The translations under genes and the position numbers were made by a program. Below the pieces are notes generated by a model, which searched no databases, had not been told where the DNA came from, and saw only the letters and a program-made list of their open reading frames with translations. A DNA stretch of 64,000 bases from Synechococcus sp. WH 5701 (lineage in GTDB: Bacteria; Cyanobacteriota; Cyanobacteriia; PCC-6307; Cyanobiaceae). This document shows, piece after piece, positions 44,554 through 52,748 of this stretch (positions are counted from its first letter, which is position 1; the number at the start of each line of letters is the position of its first letter). The stretch covers positions 413,259 through 477,258 of the forward strand of contig NZ_CH724159.1 of the NCBI RefSeq assembly GCF_000153045.1. Reading direction: 5' to 3'.

Positions 44554-45561
44554 TTAATCGTTCATCATCTCTTCACCGGCTTCCCCAGCCGGTTTTTTTG
44601 TGTGCTGGCCCGCCAGCAGGGCCTGAAGCGACCAGCGGTTGCTGTCCTGGCTCAGCCGGCCTCCAAGCTCGAGCCAGTGCTGCCAGCCTTCGCTCTGCTG
44701 GCGCTTGATCCAGTGGCTGAGCTGGGGGAAGGATTGGCTGGGGCAGGAGCCGAGCACGTCCTCAAGCACCTCGGCCAGCACCTGCAGGTCGTGCAGATCC
44801 CCGAGAATGTCCTGGGCCTGCCTGAGATCGGTGAGCCAGCGGCTGAGGGCAGGATCGAGGTAAGGCTCCAGGTTCTCGAGGCCGTAGCGCACCCCCTTGA
44901 TCCGCTTGCGCAATCCATGCAGCGCCGGATCGCCGGGATCGTCGCTGAACCAGCCCGGTTCGAGAAACAGCCCCGTCACGGCCTGGGCGCGCCATTCCCC
45001 CAGCCAGGGCTCCAGGGGCAAAGTCCCCAGGCTGGTGAAGCGGGGTCGATCCTGCCAGCGGTGCAGGCGTTCCAGCAGCTTCAGGTAACGGTGGCTGCGC
45101 AGGGAGTCCGCCAATCCCTCGAATGCCCGGCGCCGATCGCGGGTCAGCTGTTTCATGGCGGGCCGCAGCGCCTTGGCCTCACGGTCGGGCAGCGAAGGCA
45201 GCAATCTGGTCTCCAGGCGCTCGCGCAGCACATCGAGATCACGGCAGAGCCCAGTGCGCCGGGCCACGCGGGCGATGCGGCGCTCGCTGATGCCATCGGG
45301 CAGGGTGAGGGCCGGCTGGAACTGCACCAGGGCGGTGCGTAACCGCCGCAGGCTCACCCGCAGCTGATGCAGGGGTTCGGGATCGGTATCAGCCAGCACC
45401 TCGGGCTGCAGACGCCCCAGCCGTCTGGTCTGCTTCTGGATCAGCTGGGCCGCGTGGACCCCGTTGCTGATGGCTTCAGGGATCGGCAGCGGGGGTGCAC
45501 CGGACTGATCGAGGCCTTGGTCCCTGGGTGGTTCCATGCTCGCGGTTGGCGATGACTCCAT
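44554..45561 (-). CDS. CHAD domain protein
   Basis: 335-residue protein of the CHAD family, conserved alpha-helical domains with paired His and basic residues that bind polyphosphate granules. Signatures: LHQLRVSLRRLRTALVQFQP, RRTGLCRDLDVLRERLETRL, ALHGLRKRIKGVRYGLENLE, LRQAQDILGDLHDLQVLAEV. No CYTH domain precedes it, so it is a stand-alone CHAD. Its last 15 codons overlap the terminator of the convergent tRNA. The phosphate-binding protein gene lies just upstream and a Na/Pi cotransporter gene is nearby. Confidence 0.88.
   Translation of the reverse strand: MESSPTASMEPPRDQGLDQSGAPPLPIPEAISNGVHAAQLIQKQTRRLGRLQPEVLADTDPEPLHQLRVSLRRLRTALVQFQPALTLPDGISERRIARVARRTGLCRDLDVLRERLETRLLPSLPDREAKALRPAMKQLTRDRRRAFEGLADSLRSHRYLKLLERLHRWQDRPRFTSLGTLPLEPWLGEWRAQAVTGLFLEPGWFSDDPGDPALHGLRKRIKGVRYGLENLEPYLDPALSRWLTDLRQAQDILGDLHDLQVLAEVLEDVLGSCPSQSFPQLSHWIKRQQSEGWQHWLELGGRLSQDSNRWSLQALLAGQHTKKPAGEAGEEMMND
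44574..44599 (+). terminator. rho-independent terminator of tRNA-Pro
   Basis: Hairpin ACCGGCT-TCCCC-AGCCGGT followed directly by a run of seven T, 25 bases after the tRNA. It lies inside the 3' end of the CHAD gene on the other strand, so the last residues of that protein are constrained by the hairpin. Confidence 0.85.
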
Positions 45562-45590
45562 TCTCAGGCAGGCTTGCCCAGGGCCGATGC

Positions 45591-46655
45591 TCAGCGGGGC
45601 AGCGGCCGCTTCAACTGCTGGAAGCTGCGGCCCAGGGCCTGGCCGACCGTGAGGCCCACCGGCAGATCGCCGGAGAAGGAGCTGCCCAGCACGTGGCGGT
45701 AGAGCTTGGTTTCCACCAGCAGGTAGGTGCTCTCGGTCAGGGGAATGGCGCCGGCGGCCTTGACGATCCGGCGGCCCTGGCGAACGAAGGCCGTGACGAA
45801 CCGCTGCAGCTCAGGACGCTCCTGCAATTGCTCGTTGTTGATGTACAGGAACAGAGGACGGGAGAAGGGGAGGTAGCGCTCCTTCTGCACGGTCTCGAGC
45901 GAAGGATGCACGGCTCCCTTTGGCCCCTCCACCGCCAGTGCCCTCAGGCGGTTGCGGTTGGCGGCGTAGTAGCTGTAGCCGAAATATCCGAGGGCCTGCA
46001 GGTCATTGGCCACACAGTTCACCAGAACGTTGTCATCTTCACTGCTTCTGTAATCACTTCGGGAGTTGGTGGCATTACCGTTCACGGCTTTGTTGAAATA
46101 ATCGAAGGTGCCTGAATCCTTGTCGGGGCCGCAGAGCGTGATCGGCTTGGCCGGCCAGGCGCTGTTCACCTGATTCCAGCGCATGATGCGGCCCTGGGCA
46201 CTGCGGTTCCAGAGACGCCCCAACTCCCTGGGGGAGATCGTCCTGGCCCAGCTGTTGCGGGGGTTGACCGCCACGGTCAGGGCATCGAAGGCGATCGGCA
46301 GTTCGATGAAGCGAATGCCCTTGGCTGCACAGGCTTTCAGTTCTTGGCTGTTGATCGGTCTGGAGGCGTTGCTGATCGCCACCGCCCCGGAGCAGAACGC
46401 GCGGAAGCCGCCGGTGGTTCCCGTTTCCTTGAGCTCGAAGCGCACATCGCGTCCGGGGGGGCTCTGGCGGAAGCGGCGGCTGGCTTCGGCGGTGATCGGG
46501 AACACCGTGCTCGATCCGCTGATACGGATCACCCCCTTGCTGCTCTGGCCCAGGGCTGGGCCGGACGTGCCGAGCGTCGGGAGCGGAGCCAGAGCGGCCA
46601 GAAGACAGATCCACAGCCCACGAGGCAACCGAAGCAACGTCACAGTCGAGCCCAT
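45591..46655 (-). CDS. phosphate-binding periplasmic protein (PstS/SphX type)
   Basis: 354-residue substrate-binding protein: signal peptide (WICLLAALAPLPTLGTSGPA), then IRISGSSTVFPITAEASRRF, TGTTGGFRAFCSGAVAISNA, and GPDKDSGTFDYFNKAV. The S-G-S-S-T-V and T-G-T-T-G-G loops are the phosphate contacts of PstS. Its family includes SphX, an additional binding protein of cyanobacteria. No pstCAB genes adjoin, as is typical for SphX. ATG at 46655 is the likely start; one at 46679 would add eight residues. A candidate Pho box lies upstream. Confidence 0.85.
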   Translation of the reverse strand: MGSTVTLLRLPRGLWICLLAALAPLPTLGTSGPALGQSSKGVIRISGSSTVFPITAEASRRFRQSPPGRDVRFELKETGTTGGFRAFCSGAVAISNASRPINSQELKACAAKGIRFIELPIAFDALTVAVNPRNSWARTISPRELGRLWNRSAQGRIMRWNQVNSAWPAKPITLCGPDKDSGTFDYFNKAVNGNATNSRSDYRSSEDDNVLVNCVANDLQALGYFGYSYYAANRNRLRALAVEGPKGAVHPSLETVQKERYLPFSRPLFLYINNEQLQERPELQRFVTAFVRQGRRIVKAAGAIPLTESTYLLVETKLYRHVLGSSFSGDLPVGLTVGQALGRSFQQLKRPLPR

Positions 46656-46704
46656 GGAATGGATGACCTTCAAATCCACTCTGGGGGCTGCGGGACTGCT
46701 TCTC

Positions 46705-46723
46705 CGTTAATGAGGGGTTAGGG
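46705..46723. promoter_or_regulatory. candidate Pho box upstream of the phosphate-binding protein
   Basis: On the minus strand the sequence contains CTAACCCC and ATTAACGG; the shared TAAC words are 11 bases apart, one helical turn, like the PhoB/SphR repeats (consensus near CTTAACC). It lies 50 bases before the ATG at 46655. Only two of the usual three or more repeats are evident. Confidence 0.4.
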
Positions 46724-46784
46724 CTGGGTTGTGATTGCCACAACCCCATAGGCTCGGCTCCGGGTGTTCGGACGTTCAAGGCGG

Positions 46785-47189
46785 ATGGATCCTGGCTGGA
46801 GTGACGAGCCCGCCTTTGATGACCGGCTCGGCGATCAACCACTGGAGCACTGGGCCGAGCTGGTGCGTCAGCGGCGGTGCTGGTTCTGGGATGAGGGGTA
46901 TCCGCTGGTGCGGATGTTGCAGCGCTTCCTGCTCGAGGCGCCGGAACTGGCCGAGGCCCTGGGCTACGCCGACACCGACTGCCTGCTTCGGGAGGGCTAT
47001 GGCCTTGATCTGGTGCTGGGTGAACGCATCAGCCAGCGCCTGCTTGAGGATCCCAGCACAACCACTGCCCGGCTCTGCCGCTCCTGCGGTGAGGTATTCA
47101 GCGCCCGTCGCCGCGATGCCTGCTATTGCTCCAGCACCTGCCGCTCCCGGGCGAGCCGGCAGCGCCGGCGCCGGGCTCAGCGGCCCTGA
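46785..47189 (+). CDS. small protein with C-terminal zinc-finger-like motif
   Basis: 134 residues from the ATG at 46785. The C-terminus has CRSCGEVFSARRRDACYCSS, then TCRSRASRQRRRR. The spacing C-x2-C-x10-C-x-C...C with a basic tail resembles the zinc ribbons of MYM/CGNR proteins, suggesting nucleic-acid binding. The N-terminal two thirds, DRLGDQPLEHWAELVRQRRC and LLREGYGLDLVLGERISQRL, is helical and unrecognised. Divergent from the phosphate-binding protein gene. Confidence 0.65.
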   Translation: MDPGWSDEPAFDDRLGDQPLEHWAELVRQRRCWFWDEGYPLVRMLQRFLLEAPELAEALGYADTDCLLREGYGLDLVLGERISQRLLEDPSTTTARLCRSCGEVFSARRRDACYCSSTCRSRASRQRRRRAQRP

Positions 47190-47194
47190 CTCAC

Positions 47195-47455
47195 TCAGCC
47201 AGCCCAGCCTTTGAGGGACCAGAGCAGCTCGCCGGCGTCCCAGCCCAGATCATTGAAGAGTGCCACGGCCCTGGCATCCTCACTGTCCAGCAGCAGCTGG
47301 GCGAAACCCTTCACCAGTTCCGCTGCCGTGAAGCTGAATCCAGCGTCGCCGGCCACCACCGCCAGTTCTTCGGCTTTGAGGGCCCGTTTGACCTTGTGCT
47401 GCAGATCCTCGTCAGCTTTGAGGCGCTCGATGAACTGTTCAATGGATGGAACCAT
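47195..47455 (-). CDS. Nif11-like peptide
   Basis: 86 residues from the ATG at 47455: SIEQFIERLKADEDLQHKVK, then AEELAVVAGDAGFSFTAAEL. This matches the Nif11 domain (helical leader with the KAD-x-xL pattern and AGF-x-F/I). Nif11 domains are leader regions of ribosomally made peptides in marine picocyanobacteria, but here there is no GG/GA cleavage site followed by a Cys/Ser-rich core and no modification enzyme nearby. It is therefore more likely a stand-alone Nif11 protein. The tail LFNDLGWDAGELLWSLKGWA is rich in Trp. Confidence 0.7.
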   Translation of the reverse strand: MVPSIEQFIERLKADEDLQHKVKRALKAEELAVVAGDAGFSFTAAELVKGFAQLLLDSEDARAVALFNDLGWDAGELLWSLKGWAG

Positions 47456-47575
47456 CGGTGGCAAGGAATCGAGCTGAGCCGTCAGCCTCAGGCAGCGCCA
47501 TTGATCTGTCAATCCAACCCAGACTCAGCCCAGACAAGTCAAGACAAGACGGCCTGATCAGCGTCCAATGATCGT

Positions 47576-47860
47576 CTAGTCCTGAAACAAGCCGCGGCGC
47601 CACAGCCAGACACTCTGCAGCAGTGCCGCCAGCCCCATCAGCACCACAACAATGCGGTAGCCATACTTGAGACTGAGCTCAGCCATGTTCACGAAATTCT
47701 TGCCATAGATGCTGGCCATGTAGGCATCGGTCACCGAGTCTCACTGGTGGCGCAGCAGCTCACAGGCCTCGAAGATCAGCACCACCCGCTGCTCCAGCTG
47801 CTCCAGCAACGGATCCAGGAGCGCAGGGTGCCCGGATCGGAGCGCGTCATCCATGCGTTG
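47576..47860 (-). pseudogene. CorA-type magnesium transporter remnant
   Basis: The C-terminal end of CorA is readable: HPALLDPLLEQLEQRVVLIF and EACELLRHQ, then TGA (47741-47743), then DSVTDAYMASIYGKNFVNMA, YRIVVVLMGLAALLQSVWLW to a stop at 47576. The family GMN motif at the pore mouth is changed to GKN. The in-frame TGA and the absence of the large cytosolic domain upstream show decay. Magnesium transport must be supplied by another gene. Confidence 0.6.
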
Positions 47861-48051
47861 TGGCGATCCGTGCTCCCCCGGGGGAGGGGATGGTGCGCTG
47901 GAGCAGGTGCTCAAGCACCAGGCCCGTTGCCAGCAGGCTTCCCTGCAGCAGCAGGCAGCAGCCGATCTGTGCGCGGCGTTCCCAGAGCAGGCCCGACATG
48001 ACATCAGCGGAAGGGGCCTTGCAGTTGAGACGACCTGCCCCCGTCGCGCTG

Positions 48052-49686
48052 CTACCCGGGCGACATCGTGGGGCATGGTGGAGCACCGGAGCCCCTGGCC
48101 AGGGCCGCGGCTTCGAGATGGCCGCTGATCCGGCCCAGGTGCTGGCTCACCCGCCGCAGCCAGCGGATCGCCTCCAGCCGCTGGCTCGCCAGCTCCACCT
48201 CGACGCCGCCGCTGGCCACCTCCGCCATCACCCCTTGCCTCAGCGGCTTCACCCGCCGGTGCAGGCTGCGGCCGGTGGCCTGGCTGCGCCGTGCCACCTC
48301 ACCCCACTGCTGGGCCTCCACCAGGGGCTCCAGCTGCTCCAAGGCCGCCAGCAGGTCCTGGCGCTCCCGTTGCAGGGCGCCGCTCTGGCGCACGGTGCTG
48401 GCCCGCTCCGGTTCTTCCTCACAGCGTTCATGCAGGCGCTGCAGGTGGTCGAGGCTGTGCAGGAGGTGCAGCAGCCGCTGGGCTTCGGGTTCATCCAGAC
48501 GGCGCAGGTGGATCTGATCGAGGAACTGCTCGATCCGGGCCAGGTCGGCCTCCAGATCTTCGAGGCCTGCCGCCCGGCGCTGGCCGTTGCTGGCCGCGGC
48601 ACCCAGGGCCTGGCGCAGATGGCGCATCAGCTCCAGCAGCCCACGCTGCTGGGCGGTCTGGGCCAGATCCAGGGCCCGCCCGGTGTCGGCGCTGGGAGGC
48701 TCATCGAGATCATCGGCCGCGCGCCCGTCCGGGGCGGGCAGCAGGGCCTGGATCATGTGGGCGAACGAGCTGGTGAAGGGCAGCAGCAGGGCCACCCCCA
48801 GCAGGTTGAACCCCGTGTGAAAGGCGGTGAGCGCGAATTCGGGATCCGCGGCGATCGGCCCGGCCAGCCAGCGCTGGCCCAGGCCCAGATAGGCCGGCAG
48901 CAGCAGGAAGGCCATCACCGCCGTGGCCAGGTTGAAGACCAGGTGGGCGGCGGCCGTGCGCCGGGCGCTGAGGTTGGCGCCAAGGGCCGCGATCTGGGCG
49001 GTGATCGTGGTGCCCACGTCCATGCCGATCACCAGGGCACCGGCCTGGCCCAGATCGATCGCTCCGGCGGTGAGCGCCGTGAGCGCGGTGGCCACCCCCG
49101 CCCCCGACGACTGGGTGATCACGGTGGTCAGCAGTCCCAGCAGCACCAGTTGAAAGCGCCCGGCCACGCTGGCTCCATCGAAGCGCTCCGGTTGCAGCAG
49201 CACCCCATGGCCGGCCATGGCCTCCTGCAGGGTGCCGATCCCGAGGAAGAGCACCCCGAAGCCCGCCAGGGCGAAGCCGATCTGGGCCAGACGCCCCCGG
49301 CCCAGCAGTCGCAGGCAAGCGCCGAGGGCGATCAGGGGCGGCATCAGCCTGGCTAGGTCAAGCTTCAGACCGAGCAGGGCCACCAGCCAGCCCAGGCCGG
49401 TGCTGCCCACGTTCGCTCCGAAGATGATGCCCAGGGAGCTGGGAAAGCTGATCAGCCCGGCCTGAACGAATCCCACCGTGGCCACGGTGGTGGCTGACGA
49501 CGACTGCAGCGCTGCGGTGGTAGCGGCGCCGATCAGGGCGCCGGACCAGGGGGTGCGCGTGAAGCGGAGCAGCCACGCCCTCAGGCGGCTGCCGGCCAGG
49601 GCACGCAGGGCCTCGCTCATCACGGTCATGCCCATCAGGAACAGACCGAGCCCCCCGAGGGCCCCGATGGCGGCACCGCCACCCAT
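48052..49686 (-). CDS. Na+/phosphate cotransporter family protein (NptA-like)
   Basis: 544 residues. Two copies of the Na_Pi_cotrans repeat: GALIGAATTAALQSSSATTV, ATVGFVQAGLISF and, in the second half, LTTVITQSSGAGVATALTAL, AGALVIGMDVGTTITAQIAA. The QSSSATT and QSSGAGV motifs are the signatures. A C-terminal soluble region of about 180 residues is helical (EDLEADLARIEQFLDQIHLR) and resembles a PhoU domain. It exports or imports phosphate with Na+; in bacteria NptA-type proteins are often phosphate exporters. The start ATG at 49686 begins at the first conserved glycine-rich segment. Downstream of a small hypothetical gene in the same operon. Confidence 0.85.
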   Translation of the reverse strand: MGGGAAIGALGGLGLFLMGMTVMSEALRALAGSRLRAWLLRFTRTPWSGALIGAATTAALQSSSATTVATVGFVQAGLISFPSSLGIIFGANVGSTGLGWLVALLGLKLDLARLMPPLIALGACLRLLGRGRLAQIGFALAGFGVLFLGIGTLQEAMAGHGVLLQPERFDGASVAGRFQLVLLGLLTTVITQSSGAGVATALTALTAGAIDLGQAGALVIGMDVGTTITAQIAALGANLSARRTAAAHLVFNLATAVMAFLLLPAYLGLGQRWLAGPIAADPEFALTAFHTGFNLLGVALLLPFTSSFAHMIQALLPAPDGRAADDLDEPPSADTGRALDLAQTAQQRGLLELMRHLRQALGAAASNGQRRAAGLEDLEADLARIEQFLDQIHLRRLDEPEAQRLLHLLHSLDHLQRLHERCEEEPERASTVRQSGALQRERQDLLAALEQLEPLVEAQQWGEVARRSQATGRSLHRRVKPLRQGVMAEVASGGVEVELASQRLEAIRWLRRVSQHLGRISGHLEAAALARGSGAPPCPTMSPG

Positions 49687-49688
49687 GC

Positions 49689-49946
49689 TCAGGCCAGCCT
49701 GGTGAGCGCTCCGTACCCAGCCAGCCAACGGTTCACCCGTGGTCGGATCGAGGGCGGCACTTCCTGCAGCAACTGGTCGAGCTCAAGGGCTCCCAGACGG
49801 CGCAGATCTCGCACGTTCACCCGCCAGAGGGCCTCCGCTTCACGGATCAGCCGTGCCCAGGTGCGCGCTTTCTGCCAGCGGCGCAACTGCTGCTGATGGC
49901 GGCGTCTCTCCGGCAGGACCGGTCCTGCCCGCTGCTCCATCGCCAT
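49689..49946 (-). CDS. small basic hypothetical protein
   Basis: 85 residues from the ATG at 49946, Arg-rich: RRRHQQQLRRWQKARTWARL, ALWRVNVRDLRRLGALELDQ, PRVNRWLAGYGALT. Its stop lies two bases before the ATG of the Na/Pi cotransporter, so the genes are coupled. Not recognised; a longer frame exists upstream. Confidence 0.55.
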   Translation of the reverse strand: MAMEQRAGPVLPERRRHQQQLRRWQKARTWARLIREAEALWRVNVRDLRRLGALELDQLLQEVPPSIRPRVNRWLAGYGALTRLA

Positions 49947-50054
49947 GGCTGCCCTCAGGACTTGCGCTGCTGCCCACAGCTTGCGCCTGGCGGCTGCACT
50001 TGACAGCAATTGGCAACGATGGAGTCGTGATCGGATGCAATCAAGCCACTGGCT

Positions 50055-50948
50055 TCAGGCGGCGTGGCGGCCGGCTGCATCCGGCTCCACCGGCCTGACG
50101 GAAAAATCGAGCTCGCGCGCCTCCCGCTCGCTCAGGCGCCGGCTCCAGGCCTTGGCCACCGGATCGTTCCAGCGGAATCCCGCTTCCCGTGCCCGATGGC
50201 GCTGGTCGTAGGGCAGCTCGGCCCGGTAGAGACGCCGTGGCTCAAGCCCAGCCAGAAACAGAGAGTTCAGGTCTTCGCAGCGCTCGAAGACCTGGGCCAG
50301 GTAGATGCAATCCGTAAGGGCCCGGTGGGCGGCCCAGACCGGGATGCCATAGGCGAGGGCCAGATCCCGCACCGAAGGGGTGGCCTTCAGCCGGCGCTCG
50401 CTCGGCCAGCGCAGGTCATCCATGCTGCACAGCCAGGGCTTGTCGATCGCCGGCAGAGGCCCCCGGCCGAACCAGGCGCGATCGAAGGCGGCGTTGTGGG
50501 CCACGATCACATCGGCGCTGGCCACCAGCTCCTGGAAATAGAGCAACCCTGCCTGCCAGGGCTGCTCCAGTCGGCTCACGGCGGCATCGATGCCGTTGAT
50601 GGCCTCGGCCGTGTTGCTCTGGCAAGGCAACAGCAGCGACAACTGGCTCAGCACGGCGCGGCTGGAGACATGAAACAGCACCGCTCCCACTTCGATGCAG
50701 TGGTCGCGCTCCGGGTCCAGGCCGGTGGTCTCGGTGTCGAGGATCAGCAGCCGCTGGGGACAGGTCAGCTCGGAGCTCGTGGCCTTGGCCGGCGGCGTCT
50801 GAACAGCGGTGGGGGCGGCGGCCGCTGGCTCAGTTCGGCCTGGTTCAGCCGCATCGGGCACGAGGCTGAGCAGACTGGTCTGCTGCCAGCGGTTGGCCTG
50901 CTGGCCTGCTGGATCCAGGGGCTGAGGGGATCCCGACGGTGCTGCCAT
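50055..50948 (-). CDS. DNA polymerase III epsilon-like 3'-5' exonuclease
   Basis: 297 residues. DEDDh exonuclease motifs: LLILDTETTGLDPERDHCIE (Exo I, D and E), DVIVAHNAAFDRAWF (Exo II), and AHRALTDCIYLAQVF (Exo III with H and D). A Gln/Ser-rich N-terminal region of about 70 residues is probably unstructured. The C-terminal domain, LYRAELPYDQRHRAREAGFR and WNDPVAKAWSRRLSEREARE, resembles a donuts/3'-5' exonuclease accessory module. Probably acts in DNA repair or proofreading. Start at MAAPSG is inferred; the frame is open to 51104. Confidence 0.85.
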   Translation of the reverse strand: MAAPSGSPQPLDPAGQQANRWQQTSLLSLVPDAAEPGRTEPAAAAPTAVQTPPAKATSSELTCPQRLLILDTETTGLDPERDHCIEVGAVLFHVSSRAVLSQLSLLLPCQSNTAEAINGIDAAVSRLEQPWQAGLLYFQELVASADVIVAHNAAFDRAWFGRGPLPAIDKPWLCSMDDLRWPSERRLKATPSVRDLALAYGIPVWAAHRALTDCIYLAQVFERCEDLNSLFLAGLEPRRLYRAELPYDQRHRAREAGFRWNDPVAKAWSRRLSEREARELDFSVRPVEPDAAGRHAA

Positions 50949-51090
50949 GGGCCGGCTCCCCCAGCGTGGTTGCGTTCCATGATCCCAGCTCCCTGGAGCT
51001 GATGGGGTTAATGGGTCTGCAAGCCATGCAGCCGGGTTCGCTGCGGCCCCCACGCTGCCTAGGGTGACTTGAGCTGTTTTTGATGCACCC

Positions 51091-51561
51091 GTGGGCAAGG
51101 CCATCCAGGTCGGTGACAGGGCTCCCCTGATCGTCCTGAAGGATCAGAACGGCACGGAGCGCCGCAGCGATCAGCTCGCAGGGCGCCCCCTGGTGCTCTT
51201 CTTCTATCCCAAGGACGACACCCCCGGCTGCACGATGGAGGCCTGCGCCTTCCGCGACAATCACGCTGAGCTGCAGGCCCTCGGCGCCGAGGTCTGGGGC
51301 GTGAGCGGCGATGACGGCGCCAGCCATGGGCGCTTCTCCCAGCGGCATCAACTCCCCTATCCCCTGCTGGTGGATCAGGGCAACAGCCTGCGTCAGGCCT
51401 TCGGGGTGCCCGGCGCCCTGCTCAACCTGCTGCCGGGCCGCGTCACCTACGTGATCGATGGCGAGGGGGTGGTGCGCCACGTGTTCAACAACCTGCTGGA
51501 TGGGCCGGCCCATGCCCGTGAGGCCCTGGCCGCCCTCAAGCGGCTGGTTCCCCAGGCCTGA
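51091..51561 (+). CDS. prxQ: peroxiredoxin Q/Bcp
   Basis: 156-residue thiol peroxidase. GDRAPLIVLKDQNGTE is followed by FYPKDDTPGCTMEACAFRDN; the peroxidatic Cys is in PGCT, while the usual resolving Cys five residues later is replaced (CTMEAC keeps a Cys at +5). Removes hydroperoxides using thioredoxin. GTG start at 51091. Divergent from the exonuclease gene with 142 bases between starts. Confidence 0.9.
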   Translation: MGKAIQVGDRAPLIVLKDQNGTERRSDQLAGRPLVLFFYPKDDTPGCTMEACAFRDNHAELQALGAEVWGVSGDDGASHGRFSQRHQLPYPLLVDQGNSLRQAFGVPGALLNLLPGRVTYVIDGEGVVRHVFNNLLDGPAHAREALAALKRLVPQA

Positions 51562-51566
51562 GCGCG

Positions 51567-52316
51567 GTGAGTCGCTGGCGTCAGCAGGGGAGTCTCTGGT
51601 GTCTGGATTCTCCCGAGTCATCGGGTGTGATCGAGTTCATCGGTGGCAGTTACCTGGCCGCCACCCCCCAGATCAGCTACCGGCGTCTGCTGGAGGCTCT
51701 CTGCCGGCGCGGGCTCAGCCTGCGGGCCTGGAGTTACGTGCCGGGGTTCGACCATCAGGCCCAGGCCACCGAGGCCTGGCGGGCCTTTCGGGGGGCGCGG
51801 CAAGGAACATCGGCGGGAACACCGGCGCTGCCGGTGCTGCGCCTCGGTCACAGCCTTGGCTGCAAGCTGCACCTGCTGGCGCCGGACGGGGGCCGGGGCA
51901 GCAGTGCCCTGGTGGCGATGAGCTTCAACAACTTCTCCGCCGACCGTTCGATCCCCCTCCTCGCTGATCTGGCCCCCCGGCTGGGGGTGCGCACCGAATT
52001 CAGCCCGTCGCCGCAGGAAACCCTGCGACTGGTGAGCCAGCTCTACGGCGTGCCCCGCAACCTGCTGATCCGCTTCGGCAGCGATCCACTCGACCAGAGC
52101 CCCCCGCTGCTGGAGGTGCTCCAGCAGCGCCCCGGTGACGGCAGCTCTCTGCTGCAGCTGGGCGGCGACCACCTCACTCCCGCCAGCGCCGGCCTGCGTC
52201 AGAACCTGCTGGGGCCGTGGGCCGATGACCCCCTGCGCCAGCGCCAGATTGATCGCCTGGCCGCCACGATTGACAGCTGGTGGCGGCAGGACGGGGGCCA
52301 GGCCGAGCGGGGGTAG
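51567..52316 (+). CDS. DUF1350 family protein
   Basis: 249 residues with an alpha/beta hydrolase-like fold: VIEFIGGSYLAATPQISYRR, LLEALCRRGLSLRAWSYVPG, LRLGHSLGCKLHLL (nucleophile-like GHSLG), FNNFSADRSIPLLADLAPRL, LLQLGGDHLTPASAG (a His). This family is restricted to cyanobacteria and plastids and its activity is unknown. Starts five bases after the peroxiredoxin stop. Confidence 0.8.
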   Translation: MSRWRQQGSLWCLDSPESSGVIEFIGGSYLAATPQISYRRLLEALCRRGLSLRAWSYVPGFDHQAQATEAWRAFRGARQGTSAGTPALPVLRLGHSLGCKLHLLAPDGGRGSSALVAMSFNNFSADRSIPLLADLAPRLGVRTEFSPSPQETLRLVSQLYGVPRNLLIRFGSDPLDQSPPLLEVLQQRPGDGSSLLQLGGDHLTPASAGLRQNLLGPWADDPLRQRQIDRLAATIDSWWRQDGGQAERG

Positions 52317-52406
52317 GACTACTACGGTTGCAACCGATTGATTGACAGCACCAGCAGGCTCCGACACTGTTTGTGCGATCGGATACCAAACCAGGACAGC
52401 TTGATC

Positions 52407-52724
52407 ATGCTTGATGCCTACATTTCCGGCTGGAAACGCGCCTTCGATTACAGCGGCCGATCCACCCGTGGCGACTACTGGTGGTACTTTCTGGCCAACT
52501 TCATCGTTGCCCTCCTGCTTGGGCTGGCGGCCCAACTGGTCAGCCAATTGAGCACACTGCAGACCCTCTATTCCATTGCCGCCATCGTGCCGGGCATTCC
52601 CCTCTGCGTGCGTCGGTTGCGCGACGCAGGCAAGGCCTGGACCTGGATCTTCATCACGCTGGTGCCCATCATCGGCGCCATCTGGTTGATTGTGCTGCTG
52701 GTGATGCCGTCGGTGCCTGGCTGA
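52407..52724 (+). CDS. DUF805 membrane protein
   Basis: 105 residues: SGWKRAFDYSGRSTRGDYWW followed by helices FLANFIVALLLGLAAQLV, LYSIAAIVPGIPLCVRRLRD, WTWIFITLVPIIGAIWLIVL. The FDYSGRSTRGDYW and VRRLRDAGK motifs are diagnostic. Role unknown. ATG at 52407 begins with the conserved region. Confidence 0.82.
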   Translation: MLDAYISGWKRAFDYSGRSTRGDYWWYFLANFIVALLLGLAAQLVSQLSTLQTLYSIAAIVPGIPLCVRRLRDAGKAWTWIFITLVPIIGAIWLIVLLVMPSVPG

Positions 52725-52748
52725 GCCAGACAGATCGAACGGGCACGA

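Noticed and set aside
47195-47455. A lanthipeptide biosynthesis cluster around the Nif11-like peptide
   Set aside because: No LanM-like enzyme, transporter-peptidase or Cys/Ser-rich core is present.
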